Origin: Clostridia bacterium
GTDB taxonomy: Bacteria; Bacillota_A; Clostridia; Oscillospirales; CAG-272
Assembly (NCBI GenBank): GCA_017631775.1
Contig: JAGBSQ010000228.1
Span: 1 to 7,632 of the forward strand
Direction of reading: 5' to 3'
Length of the DNA stretch: 7,632 bases
Positions 1 to 5,856 of this stretch are shown here, piece after piece. A model generated the notes under the pieces. It had not been told where the DNA came from and searched no databases. It saw nothing but the letters and a program-made list of their open reading frames with translations. A program made the position numbers and the translations under genes. Positions within the stretch are counted from its first letter, which is position 1, and each line of letters begins with the position of its first letter.

Positions 1-532
1 CCTCGGTGCCTCCTCCGCTGCCGCCGTTGATGTAAGCATCATACTCGGTCGGGCCGAAGGATTGATTGCGAGTAATCAGTGTAGGTTGATTGTAGTTAGC
101 CATTTTGTGTGCATATGCAACGGCACAAATGCCGCTGGGAATTTGATAAGAATAAATTACGGAACCGTCATCAAGAGTAGCAACCTTTGTAAAGTTGGAA
201 GAATTCTTTCTGTTGGCAGTAGCGTTTTGCGAAGCGGTTTTGGAAGTATAGGTGGCAATGTGCCATTGTTGTGTGGGATCACAGGGGCCAAAATAAATAA
301 TGTCGCCCGGAGCTACATCAATGGGAGCAGAACCGCGGTGACCGGCGGCCGAAATCGAAGCGCCATAGCGCGCAGGATCCGGAACACCTTCGTTAATTTG
401 CGTATCGATGTTATACAGGTTTACAAGTTCGGTTGTGTCAGCATTTGCTGTGGTAGCAAGGGCTGCAATGGTGGGTATAAGCATCATAGCGATTAAGAGA
501 GCCGCCAAAATGCGTGCCAGTTTTTTCTTCAT
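1..532 (-). CDS. Secreted protein of unknown function, N-terminal 177 residues (3' end outside window)
   Basis: The reading frame opens with ATG at 532 and stays open to the left window edge. I translated it by hand. Residues 1-31 form a clear Sec signal peptide: MKKK, a hydrophobic core (about 8-25), and an A-N-A cleavage site before DTTE. The mature part begins ELVNLYNIDTQ, has APGDIIYFGP near residues 77-86, then Thr/Asn/Ser-rich sequence, QIPSG near 133-137 and LITRNQSF near 153-160. It ends in a Gly/Ser-rich stretch (INGGSGGGTE) that looks like a linker to a further domain. The pattern NLYN, then P-GD-I-Y, then IPSG, then ITRNQ resembles beta-rich N-terminal modules of clostridial secreted proteins, including some SGNH-hydrolase proteins, but that is recollection only. 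Only two Cys are visible. The start is supported by AAAGGGG eight bases upstream and by the signal peptide. It lies beyond the smpB terminator, so it is probably a separate transcript. Function unknown. Confidence 0.85.
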   Translation of the reverse strand, partial: MKKKLARILAALLIAMMLIPTIAALATTANADTTELVNLYNIDTQINEGVPDPARYGASISAAGHRGSAPIDVAPGDIIYFGPCDPTQQWHIATYTSKTASQNATANRKNSSNFTKVATLDDGSVIYSYQIPSGICAVAYAHKMANYNQPTLITRNQSFGPTEYDAYINGGSGGGTE

Positions 533-540
533 AGAGAAAA

Positions 541-547
541 CCCCTTT
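541..547 (-). promoter_or_regulatory. Ribosome binding site of the secreted-protein gene
   Basis: On the minus strand AAAGGGG lies eight bases before the ATG at 532. It fixes the start of a gene whose end is outside the window. Confidence 0.7.
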
Positions 548-562
548 CTTTGTGATAATTAT

Positions 563-591
563 ATTATATCATTTAAAAGATGTTTTTTAAA
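563..591 (-). promoter_or_regulatory. Candidate sigma-A promoter of the secreted-protein gene
   Basis: On the minus strand a perfect -10 hexamer TATAAT (568 down to 563) is preceded, after a 17-base spacer, by TTTAAA (591 to 586), which matches four of six -35 positions. It lies between the smpB terminator and the start at 532, leaving a leader of about 20-25 bases that contains the ribosome binding site. The region is very AT-rich, so the -35 is the weaker part. Confidence 0.6.
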
Positions 592-642
592 GATGCATTT
601 TAACCAAATTTCAAAGCATTATTTTGTTCAAACTGCGATTGC

Positions 643-677
643 AAAAAAAGAAGGCATGGAGACTTCCCCATGCCTTC
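643..677 (-). terminator. Rho-independent terminator after smpB
   Basis: On the minus strand the stem GAAGGCATGG (677-668) pairs perfectly over 10 bp with CCATGCCTTC (659-650), around an 8-base loop. It is followed directly by seven T (649-643). It starts five bases after the smpB stop codon and ends the yab-divIC-smpB transcription unit. On the plus strand the hairpin is followed by CCCTTTTATT, a poorer T-run, so termination is probably one-directional. Confidence 0.93.
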
Positions 678-681
678 CCTT

Positions 682-1161
682 TTATTCTTGGTGTGATTTA
701 TCCTTCATGTGCCTGTCAATATCACGGTCTGCTTGGCGTTTTGCATCGCTTTCACGCTTATCGTAAAGCTTTTTACCGCGGCAAAGACCGAGCTCAACCT
801 TGACGTGACTACCCGAAAAATAGAGGGAGAGCGGCACAACGGTATATCCTTTTTGCTGTACCAATCCCTGTAGCTTCATAATTTCGCGGCGGTGCATCAA
901 AAGCTTCTTTTTGCGCAAGGGATCGGTGTTAAAGATGTTGCCATGCTCATAAGGACTGATGTGCATACCAAGCACGAAGATCTCGCTGCCATCAAACGAG
1001 CAATAAGAATCCTTAAGATTGACCGTTCCTGCACGAATGCTTTTGACCTCGGTGCCTGCAAGAGCTATGCCCGCTTCGTATTTTTCCTCTACAAAATACT
1101 CATGCCAGGCTTTTTTATTTTGTGTTATGATTTTGTTTCCTGCGTTTTTCTTTTCTGCCAT
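682..1161 (-). CDS. smpB: SmpB, tmRNA-binding ribosome rescue protein
   Basis: SmpB binds tmRNA (ssrA) and carries it into ribosomes stalled without a stop codon. It is cytoplasmic. The 159-residue length is normal for the family. Family blocks appear in order: [18 protein letters not shown] (residues 15-32), [18 protein letters not shown] (36-53), [10 protein letters not shown] (66-75), [12 protein letters not shown] (83-94), [11 protein letters not shown] (105-115), [17 protein letters not shown] (121-137), then a basic helical tail. GKKLYDKRE and the tail are the part that enters the decoding centre and mRNA channel in known SmpB structures. The ATG lies 12 bases after the divIC stop with only a weak GAGAG-type site, so translation may be coupled to divIC. 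A strong terminator follows. In many genomes smpB sits by rnr, secG or ssrA; here it ends a sporulation/division cluster. No tmRNA gene is present in the window. Confidence 0.97.
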   Translation of the reverse strand: MAEKKNAGNKIITQNKKAWHEYFVEEKYEAGIALAGTEVKSIRAGTVNLKDSYCSFDGSEIFVLGMHISPYEHGNIFNTDPLRKKKLLMHRREIMKLQGLVQQKGYTVVPLSLYFSGSHVKVELGLCRGKKLYDKRESDAKRQADRDIDRHMKDKSHQE

Positions 1162-1173
1162 AATAATTTACTC

Positions 1174-1605
1174 TCAATTGATATCGTTATAAATAATTTC
1201 TTCGTCTGCAAAATAGAGATTTAATTCATCTTTTGCAATTTTTACAATGTAATTCTTGTTTTTGGAGCTGTTTAGCAACTCTCGTATATATTCCAATTGC
1301 GTTTGGTATTCCAAAAGAGCGTCCGAGGTTGCAGTGCCGGCATCTATCAGCTCATTGTATGCTTGATAATCCGCCAGAATTCGTTTGAGCTCGTCGGCCG
1401 AACCGAGATCTTGAATAAGCTCGGCGCGGAGCTCTTTGAGCTCTACCAAAGCCGCTTCAAGCTCTTCGGCTTCTTTGTTGAGTTCATTGTATTGCATTAT
1501 GCTTCGTGCGCAAATACCGATGGAGATAACAACAAGCAGTCCCAAAAAAATGCGCATCAAAAGGCTTAGGCTAAACTGCTTTTTTGAATTTGCTTTTTCT
1601 TGCAT
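1174..1605 (-). CDS. divIC: DivIC/FtsB-like septum protein with a long coiled coil
   Basis: DivIC (FtsB family) is a bitopic membrane protein that with FtsL and DivIB supports septal peptidoglycan synthesis. The product has 143 residues: a short basic cytoplasmic N-terminus, one membrane helix at about 14-36 (LLMRIFLGLLVVISIGICA), then a heptad-rich external region from about 38 to 112, and a closing block NYIVKIAKDELNLYFADEEI (118-137) that matches the family's YI-KIARE-L-GEIIY end. The start at 1605 is chosen because AAAGGAG lies just upstream; the frame stays open much further upstream, but that part overlaps yabQ in another frame and lacks family sequence. The gene begins 22 bases after yabQ, as in Bacillus. 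About 80 residues separate the membrane helix from the terminal block, roughly 40 more than I recall for Bacillus DivIC. The family call rests on architecture, the terminal block and synteny. Confidence 0.87.
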   Translation of the reverse strand: MQEKANSKKQFSLSLLMRIFLGLLVVISIGICARSIMQYNELNKEAEELEAALVELKELRAELIQDLGSADELKRILADYQAYNELIDAGTATSDALLEYQTQLEYIRELLNSSKNKNYIVKIAKDELNLYFADEEIIYNDIN

Positions 1606-1627
1606 TTGTATCTCCTTTCTACATCCT

Positions 1628-2212
1628 TTATTTTGTGAAAATTTGTAGGAGTGTGTGTGCCTTTTCGTCAATGCTTTGCAGCTCCCGATTGGTGTGGATT
1701 TGTCTTTGCCGTTTTTGGCGGTGCGCACGTCTTTTGCGGGCGTTTGCTTGGCATAACTTGATACACAATGCAGCAAAGCGACGAATTGGCAAAAGAAGCG
1801 TATAAATAAGTGTTTCGATGCAAAAAGCAAGCCACTCAAGTATAATGCGCGCCCATTTTGATAGGTGAAAATGCCAAACCGCAAGGCCAACTGCAAATGA
1901 AAGCGGTGCTACGGCTCGAAAAACACCGTTGTTGAAGCAATACAGTATCAAAATCAGCGCAATGGCACCGGCAAGGCATAGCAAAACGTCTCCCATAAAG
2001 AGGGCGACGGCAATACCCTTTTTGCCCTTTTTGTTTCCCGATTGAGGACGCTTTTGCAGGACTTTTTGAATAGCAGGAACCGTATAACGGCGATTTTGTG
2101 GCAACAGCGGCAACCGCAACGTGTAAAAAACGTCGGCCAAGAAGGCTACAGAGGCTCCTGCCGCAAAAGATGCCGCCAAAAGCATTAAAATTGCAGATTG
2201 AGAGAGCTGCAT
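1628..2212 (-). CDS. yabQ: YabQ, spore cortex biosynthesis membrane protein
   Basis: YabQ is a mother-cell integral membrane protein needed for spore cortex formation in Bacillus subtilis. The 194-residue product has hydrophobic segments at about 7-28, 67-92, 99-117 and 122-143, with a basic loop (about 51-66, rich in K, R, Q and G) between the first two and a strongly basic C-terminal tail (about 157-171) followed by a helical end. The block YCFNNGVFRAVAPLSFAVGL (91-110) corresponds to the family's N-NG--R------G signature before a run of aromatic residues. ATG lies three bases after the yabP stop codon and no convincing Shine-Dalgarno sequence is visible inside the end of yabP, so translation is probably coupled to yabP. 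YabQ sequences diverge widely; the position between yabP and divIC makes the call secure. Confidence 0.9.
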   Translation of the reverse strand: MQLSQSAILMLLAASFAAGASVAFLADVFYTLRLPLLPQNRRYTVPAIQKVLQKRPQSGNKKGKKGIAVALFMGDVLLCLAGAIALILILYCFNNGVFRAVAPLSFAVGLAVWHFHLSKWARIILEWLAFCIETLIYTLLLPIRRFAALCIKLCQANARKRRAHRQKRQRQIHTNRELQSIDEKAHTLLQIFTK

Positions 2213-2215
2213 CGG

Positions 2216-2512
2216 TTATTTGAGCGTTCTGCCAAACAAACGGTTGTGCGCCTTGGCATCTTCCTGCTTTTTGTCAAAATACTCAATGCCATCTATGCGC
2301 CCCTCCAAGGTGGCCAATCCACGCTCGGTGTTCCACTCACTCAGCCGAAGGCCCTCGCCGTCTATCGATAACATTCCGCAAGCGGTTTCTAAAAGCACTT
2401 CGTTTTCATCAAAGCGAATAACGTCTGTAACGCCTTCGAGGTGCGCGATCTTCCTGTTTTGAATGCATATGCTGTGCAATTTGTTATCTTTTGGTGCGTT
2501 TTCTATACCCAT
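2216..2512 (-). CDS. yabP: YabP, sporulation protein
   Basis: YabP is a small sporulation protein (YabP/YqfC family) expressed in the mother cell and required for normal spore formation in Bacillus; its biochemical role is not known. The product has 98 residues from the ATG at 2512. Family-like sequence includes HLEGVTDVIRFDENEVLLET (residues 24-43), CGMLSIDGEGLRLSEWN (45-61) and LEGRIDGIEYFD (69-80), a beta-rich core ending in a basic tail (NRLFGRTLK). A frame extension to a TTG at 2533 exists, but the Shine-Dalgarno AAAGGAG (2529-2523) lies inside that extension and sits 10 bases before the ATG, so ATG is the better start. There is no signal peptide or membrane helix. yabQ follows after three bases. 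The 66-base upstream gap carries a sigma-E-like promoter. Confidence 0.93.
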   Translation of the reverse strand: MGIENAPKDNKLHSICIQNRKIAHLEGVTDVIRFDENEVLLETACGMLSIDGEGLRLSEWNTERGLATLEGRIDGIEYFDKKQEDAKAHNRLFGRTLK

Positions 2513-2522
2513 ATTATATGCG

Positions 2523-2529
2523 CTCCTTT
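2523..2529 (-). promoter_or_regulatory. Ribosome binding site that decides the yabP start
   Basis: AAAGGAG on the minus strand lies 10 bases before ATG 2512. Using the upstream TTG at 2533 would place this site inside the coding sequence, so the site argues for the shorter protein. Confidence 0.8.
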
Positions 2530-2534
2530 GCAAA

Positions 2535-2549
2535 GTTTATATCATAAAC
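2535..2549 (-). repeat. Perfect inverted repeat in the yabP promoter region
   Basis: GTTTAT (2549-2544), a three-base centre GAT, and ATAAAC (2540-2535) form a perfect 6+6 palindrome. It covers the end of the candidate -10 element and the expected transcription start of yabP. Next to it, TTTGCA occurs three times (2570-2565, 2558-2553, 2534-2529), the last within the palindrome CTTTGCAAAG. It could be an operator, but AT-rich palindromes of this size also arise by chance. Confidence 0.35.
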
Positions 2550-2575
2550 CTATGCAAAGCGAGTTGCAAATATGA
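2547..2575 (-). promoter_or_regulatory. Candidate sigma-E (mother-cell) promoter before yabP
   Basis: On the minus strand TCATATTT (2575-2568) fits the published Bacillus sigma-E -35 element KMATATTY in full. After 13 bases, CATAGGTT (2554-2547) matches six of eight positions of the -10 element CATACAHT; the distance from ATA to CATA is 16 bases, within the usual range. In Bacillus yabP and yabQ are in the sigma-E regulon, which supports the reading. The same bases can also be read as a weaker sigma-A promoter, TTGCAA (2569-2564), 17-base spacer, TATGAT (2546-2541). The two readings overlap and cannot be separated by eye. Confidence 0.5.
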
Positions 2576-2578
2576 TAG

Positions 2579-2821
2579 TTAGGAAATAACCTCGTAGAGT
2601 GCCGCCGCATCGGCTTTGGCAACGTGTTCCTTAACGTCAAGAACACGAACCTTAAGCGTTCTTTGGCCAAAGGTGACCTCCAGAATATCGCCCTCTTTTA
2701 CATCGTAAGAGGCTTTTGCGCGCTTTCCGTTTACGGTTACGTGTTCTGCATCGCATGCCTCGTTGGCAATGGTGCGACGCTTGATAATGCGCGAAACCTT
2801 CAAAAATTTATCAAGTCTCAT
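2579..2821 (-). CDS. rqcP: RqcP (YabO), S4-domain ribosome quality-control factor
   Basis: RqcP binds stalled 50S subunits carrying peptidyl-tRNA and works with RqcH in alanine tailing of blocked nascent chains. The 80-residue product is nearly all S4 domain: MRLDKFLKVSRIIKRRTIA at residues 1-19, VTVNGKRAKASYDVKEGD at 28-45, then LEVTFGQRTLKVRVLDVKEH, closely matching Bacillus YabO/RqcP in length and pattern. R2, K14, R15 and R16 give the basic RNA-binding face; R2 and R16 are, as I recall, important in Bacillus RqcP. AAAGGA lies eight bases before ATG 2821. In Bacillus yabO lies between yabN and yabP, as expected here apart from the missing yabN. The related Hsp15 protein of Gram-negative bacteria is longer and less likely. 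RqcH is not in the window. Confidence 0.94.
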   Translation of the reverse strand: MRLDKFLKVSRIIKRRTIANEACDAEHVTVNGKRAKASYDVKEGDILEVTFGQRTLKVRVLDVKEHVAKADAAALYEVIS

Positions 2822-2837
2822 TGTCTTTTTCCTTTGT

Positions 2838-2854
2838 AATGATTTTATATCATT
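2838..2854 (-). repeat. Small inverted repeat at the rqcP transcription start
   Basis: AATGAT and ATCATT form a perfect 6+6 inverted repeat around a five-base centre, directly after the candidate -10 element. It could be an operator or a short leader hairpin. It has no T-run and is too AT-rich to be a convincing terminator. Confidence 0.3.
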
Positions 2855-2883
2855 ATTTTATCATATTATTTGCGCTTGTGCAA
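2855..2883 (-). promoter_or_regulatory. Candidate sigma-A promoter before rqcP
   Basis: In the 69-base gap after the flippase gene, TTGCAC (2883-2878), a 17-base spacer and TAAAAT (2860-2855) form a plausible promoter (three of six and five of six matches). The leader would be about 25 bases and contains the rqcP ribosome binding site. No T-tailed hairpin is visible in the gap, so transcription from the upstream operon may also read through. Confidence 0.45.
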
Positions 2884-2890
2884 GTCCTTT

Positions 2891-4531
2891 TTAAGTTTTT
2901 TCCAATTCGTTTGTCGACAAAAGATGCACTTTTTCAAGAATTTTGCAAATTTTCTTGCCCATTGGGAGCGCAGAAATATCATCTCTTGAAATCAACCCAA
3001 ACAAGCACCCGAGCACGAGATACAGAAGAACCGCTGTTGCTATACAAACGAGCGTTATCAGGGCGGTTTCTCCAAAGCGAAGGGAAAGGAGCAAGAACTC
3101 TCCAAAAGCTATGCCAAGCGATAAAACAGACAAAAGCGTGGGGCGTAAAAACAGCGATTTTATATCGAGATCATCGCAAAAACGGCTTACAAAATGCATG
3201 TTCATTGCAACGATAATCGCATTGCAAAAAGAGCTGCTGATCGGTGCTCCCCAAAGGCCGATTGCAGGAATGCCAATCAGAACATAGGCCGAAATTCCCT
3301 TTGCAACAAGTCCTGCAACGGTAGAATAGATTGGCTTTTTGACCTCACGGTAGGCATGCAAAACCGAATTGGTGGCCGTTATCATACACGAAAGAAAAAC
3401 CGATATACCCAAAATAGAAAGCAACGGCGCGGCGGTTTCAACCGCTTCCCTTTGATTTCTAAACAAAAGCGAAAGAATAGGCCTTGCAAACAGTGTGATT
3501 CCAATTGAGGCAGGAATGCCGATAAGCGAATTGATGCGATAGGAAAGCTCTATCATTTTTTGCTCGGTGCTTCTCTCTCCTGCGGCGATTGCCGAGGACA
3601 AGATGGGAACGAGCGGCAAAGCGACGGAATTGAGCAAGGTCGGCAACACGGCAAATACAGAGATTGAAAGGGTTGTGTAGCTTCCGTAAGCCTCATTTGC
3701 CTGCATGGGCGTGTATCCGATTGCCTGCAAGCGGCGCAAAATCATGCTCATATCAACCACCTTTGTAAGGCTGATAACAAAAGATCCGAGTGTTATCGGT
3801 AAAGCAATTTTAAGCAGCTTTTTTGTAACGCGTTGTTTATAATTATGAGAAGAGACTTTTTTAAAAGACGCATTTTGCGAGCGAAACCGCATCATTTCAA
3901 GTGCAAGATAAAGCGTTGAAAGTACAGTTCCTGCAGTAACGCCCCAACCGGCGGCCGCCGCAAGCTGCGGAACCCCGGCGCCTTGCTTGAGTGCGAGATG
4001 TGCAAATAAGAGGCCGAAAATAAGCTTTCCAAGCGCCTCGAGTAGCTGAGAGAGTGCAGTGGGCAACATTCTTTGATGGCCTTGAAAAAAGCCTCTGATC
4101 GCCGAGGAAACACATACAAAAAACAAGGTTGGTGCAATGGAAATTATGCCTCCCTTTGCATCTTCGCTTTTTATCCATTTGCAAATCGGGTCTGCAAGAA
4201 CCCACATCAAAAGGCTGCCCAAAAAGCCAATGATAATAAACAGAGCAAGAGATATCTGCCAAATTCCTTCAACGTCTTCCATTCTTTCTTCTGCCAAGGC
4301 CGCTGAAATAAGAACCGAAAGCGCTATTGGAAGTCCTGCTGTTGCAATGATGCAAAAGATGGCATAAATTTCATAAGCGGAATGAAAATAACCCATGCCC
4401 TCGGATCCAAGATACGAAAGCATGGGAATTTTGTAGAACAAGCCGACAAACTTAACAAGAACCGTTGAAAGCGTTAAGAGTAACACTCCCGAGAAAAAGA
4501 CTTTTTTAGTTGTGTTCGGCTTTGTATTCAT
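2891..4531 (-). CDS. MurJ/SpoVB-type polyprenyl-linked saccharide flippase (YabM-like)
   Basis: This is a 546-residue polytopic membrane protein of the MOP/MATE flippase superfamily, SpoVB/MurJ branch. It probably moves lipid-linked cell-wall or cortex precursors across the membrane; the substrate cannot be read from sequence. Family marks include SGVLLLTLSTVLVKFVGLFY (residues 14-33), YKIPMLSYLGSEGMGYFHSA (33-52), ATAGLPIALS (63-72), AIRGFFQGHQRMLPTALSQL (144-163) and a second-half repeat with LPLVPILSSAIAAG (305-318). Hydrophobic segments, about 14, run the whole length and the end is a short basic cytoplasmic tail. The start is ATG 4531, 17 bases after the deaminase stop, with a weak GGGG-type site, so coupling is likely. 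Its place before rqcP-yabP-yabQ-divIC matches Bacillus yabM, but SpoVB and MurJ (YtgP) are close paralogues, so I leave the symbol blank. Confidence 0.92.
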   Translation of the reverse strand: MNTKPNTTKKVFFSGVLLLTLSTVLVKFVGLFYKIPMLSYLGSEGMGYFHSAYEIYAIFCIIATAGLPIALSVLISAALAEERMEDVEGIWQISLALFIIIGFLGSLLMWVLADPICKWIKSEDAKGGIISIAPTLFFVCVSSAIRGFFQGHQRMLPTALSQLLEALGKLIFGLLFAHLALKQGAGVPQLAAAAGWGVTAGTVLSTLYLALEMMRFRSQNASFKKVSSHNYKQRVTKKLLKIALPITLGSFVISLTKVVDMSMILRRLQAIGYTPMQANEAYGSYTTLSISVFAVLPTLLNSVALPLVPILSSAIAAGERSTEQKMIELSYRINSLIGIPASIGITLFARPILSLLFRNQREAVETAAPLLSILGISVFLSCMITATNSVLHAYREVKKPIYSTVAGLVAKGISAYVLIGIPAIGLWGAPISSSFCNAIIVAMNMHFVSRFCDDLDIKSLFLRPTLLSVLSLGIAFGEFLLLSLRFGETALITLVCIATAVLLYLVLGCLFGLISRDDISALPMGKKICKILEKVHLLSTNELEKT

Positions 4532-4548
4532 TTCTCTTTACCCCACGG

Positions 4549-5838
4549 TCAATCAAAGTAATGAGTAAACACCTTTTGTGCATCGTAACGCAGACGTTCT
4601 TCATCAATAAGAGTATACGTTCCGTTTTGGTAAAGTATTCGTCCGTCAACCATAGTCATCAGGACGTCGCTACGCTCGGCACTGTAGCAAAGCATTGCAT
4701 AATCGTCAAAGCAAGGCATATTGTGAACCGAATTGCGATCAATCAAAATCAAGTCTGCGCGAGAACCGATAGAGATCTCGCCGCAATCTTGGCGTCCCTG
4801 CGCCAAAGCGCCGTTGCGCGTTGCAAGCTTTGGCATTTGCGAAGCGGTCGTAGCGGTGGGATCCAAGAGAATTCCTTTGTGCAAAATAGCCGCTGTTTGC
4901 ATTTCGCGAAGGATATCCAAACGGTTATTAGAGGCAACACCGTCGGTGCCAAAGCACACGTTAACACCTGCGGCAAGCAGCTTGCCAAGCGGCATTACAC
5001 CGCTGCCGAGCTTGAGATTACTGATGGGGTTATGAACGGCGCTAACGCCTTTTTCTGCCATAATGGCAATATCTTCATCGTTTACCCAAACGCAATGCGC
5101 AGAAAGTGTGGGCGTGTTGAGAGCACCGAGATCGTAAAAGAGTTTTGTAGGGGTTTTTCCATGGCGAGCAATGCACTCGTTATGCTCCTTCTCGGTCTCC
5201 GAAACGTGCAAATGCATGCGCAAATTATTTGCGGCGGTATATTCACCAACCTGTGCAATGTAATGCGGTACGTTGGTATATTCCGCGTGCAAAGAGAAAT
5301 CGACCTTTACGCGCTCATCTGCGGCGTTTTGATAATTTTCAACCAACGCCTTTGCCTCTTGAAAGCGAGTATCGGTTGCAATATTTGCATCGGGGGAAAA
5401 AGAAACCAACGCGCGGGAAAGATTTGCTTTCATTCCCGTTTCGATAACCACCTCTGCAACAGCATCTTGGAACATATACATATCCGAGAAGGATACGATA
5501 CCGCCCTTGAGCATTTCGGCAATGGCAAGTCTTGTGGCAACGGTTACGTTCTCATAATTAAGGCGATCCTCTGCCGGAAAAATGCGCTCCTCGAGCCATC
5601 TTTGAAGCGGAAGATCCTCGCCATAACCGCGAAAGAGCGTCATTGCGGCATGTGTGTGCGCATTGTAAAAGCCGGGCATTAAGAGGTTGCCCTTTGCATC
5701 GACTACCTCGGCACCCGTTGTATCGGGCAGGTTCCTTGTAATGCTTGCAATACGCTTGTTTTCAACGGTAACGTGCCACTTCCCTTCACCGTATCCGGTT
5801 TCGGGGAGGAGTGTTACATTCTTTAAAATTGTTTTCAT
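4549..5838 (-). CDS. mtaD: 5'-methylthioadenosine/S-adenosylhomocysteine deaminase-family amidohydrolase
   Basis: This 429-residue cytoplasmic metalloenzyme of the amidohydrolase superfamily probably deaminates adenosine-type SAM by-products (MTA, SAH or 5'-deoxyadenosine) to the inosine form. The metal-site motifs are complete: HTH at 61-63, HLHVSETEKEH with H211 and E214, SAHCVW with H248, and FGTDGVASNN with D299. By analogy with the characterised Thermotoga enzyme, H61, H63, H211 and D299 bind the metal, and E214 and H248 act in catalysis. MTLFRGYGEDLPLQRWLEE (66-84) is typical of the MtaD/SsnA-like branch. The N- and C-termini (1-55, 355-410) form the small beta-sandwich of the family, with ADLILID near 361-367. 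GAGGAA lies seven bases before ATG 5838, and the gene starts 18 bases after hemZ, in the same operon. Substrate choice within the family is uncertain; guanine-, atrazine- or hydroxy-compound-type relatives are less likely. Confidence 0.9.
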   Translation of the reverse strand: MKTILKNVTLLPETGYGEGKWHVTVENKRIASITRNLPDTTGAEVVDAKGNLLMPGFYNAHTHAAMTLFRGYGEDLPLQRWLEERIFPAEDRLNYENVTVATRLAIAEMLKGGIVSFSDMYMFQDAVAEVVIETGMKANLSRALVSFSPDANIATDTRFQEAKALVENYQNAADERVKVDFSLHAEYTNVPHYIAQVGEYTAANNLRMHLHVSETEKEHNECIARHGKTPTKLFYDLGALNTPTLSAHCVWVNDEDIAIMAEKGVSAVHNPISNLKLGSGVMPLGKLLAAGVNVCFGTDGVASNNRLDILREMQTAAILHKGILLDPTATTASQMPKLATRNGALAQGRQDCGEISIGSRADLILIDRNSVHNMPCFDDYAMLCYSAERSDVLMTMVDGRILYQNGTYTLIDEERLRYDAQKVFTHYFD

Positions 5839-5856
5839 CTAACAATTCCTCACTTA

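Noticed and set aside
62..496. 144-residue open frame on the plus strand near the left edge
   Set aside because: It is antisense to the signal-peptide gene, which has a start, ribosome binding site and promoter; the plus-strand frame has none that I can see.
533..681. tmRNA (ssrA) gene next to smpB
   Set aside because: The gap is only about 150 bases and is filled by a terminator, an AT-rich promoter and a leader; there is no room for a tmRNA of about 350 bases.
1606..1896. Upstream extension of the divIC frame by 97 residues
   Set aside because: It overlaps the conserved yabQ frame on the same strand, and a strong ribosome binding site precedes ATG 1605.
4510..5682. 390-residue open frame on the plus strand opposite the deaminase gene
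   Set aside because: The minus-strand gene has complete catalytic motifs over the same bases. The plus-strand product is Cys- and Arg-rich with no recognisable domain, as expected for a shadow frame.
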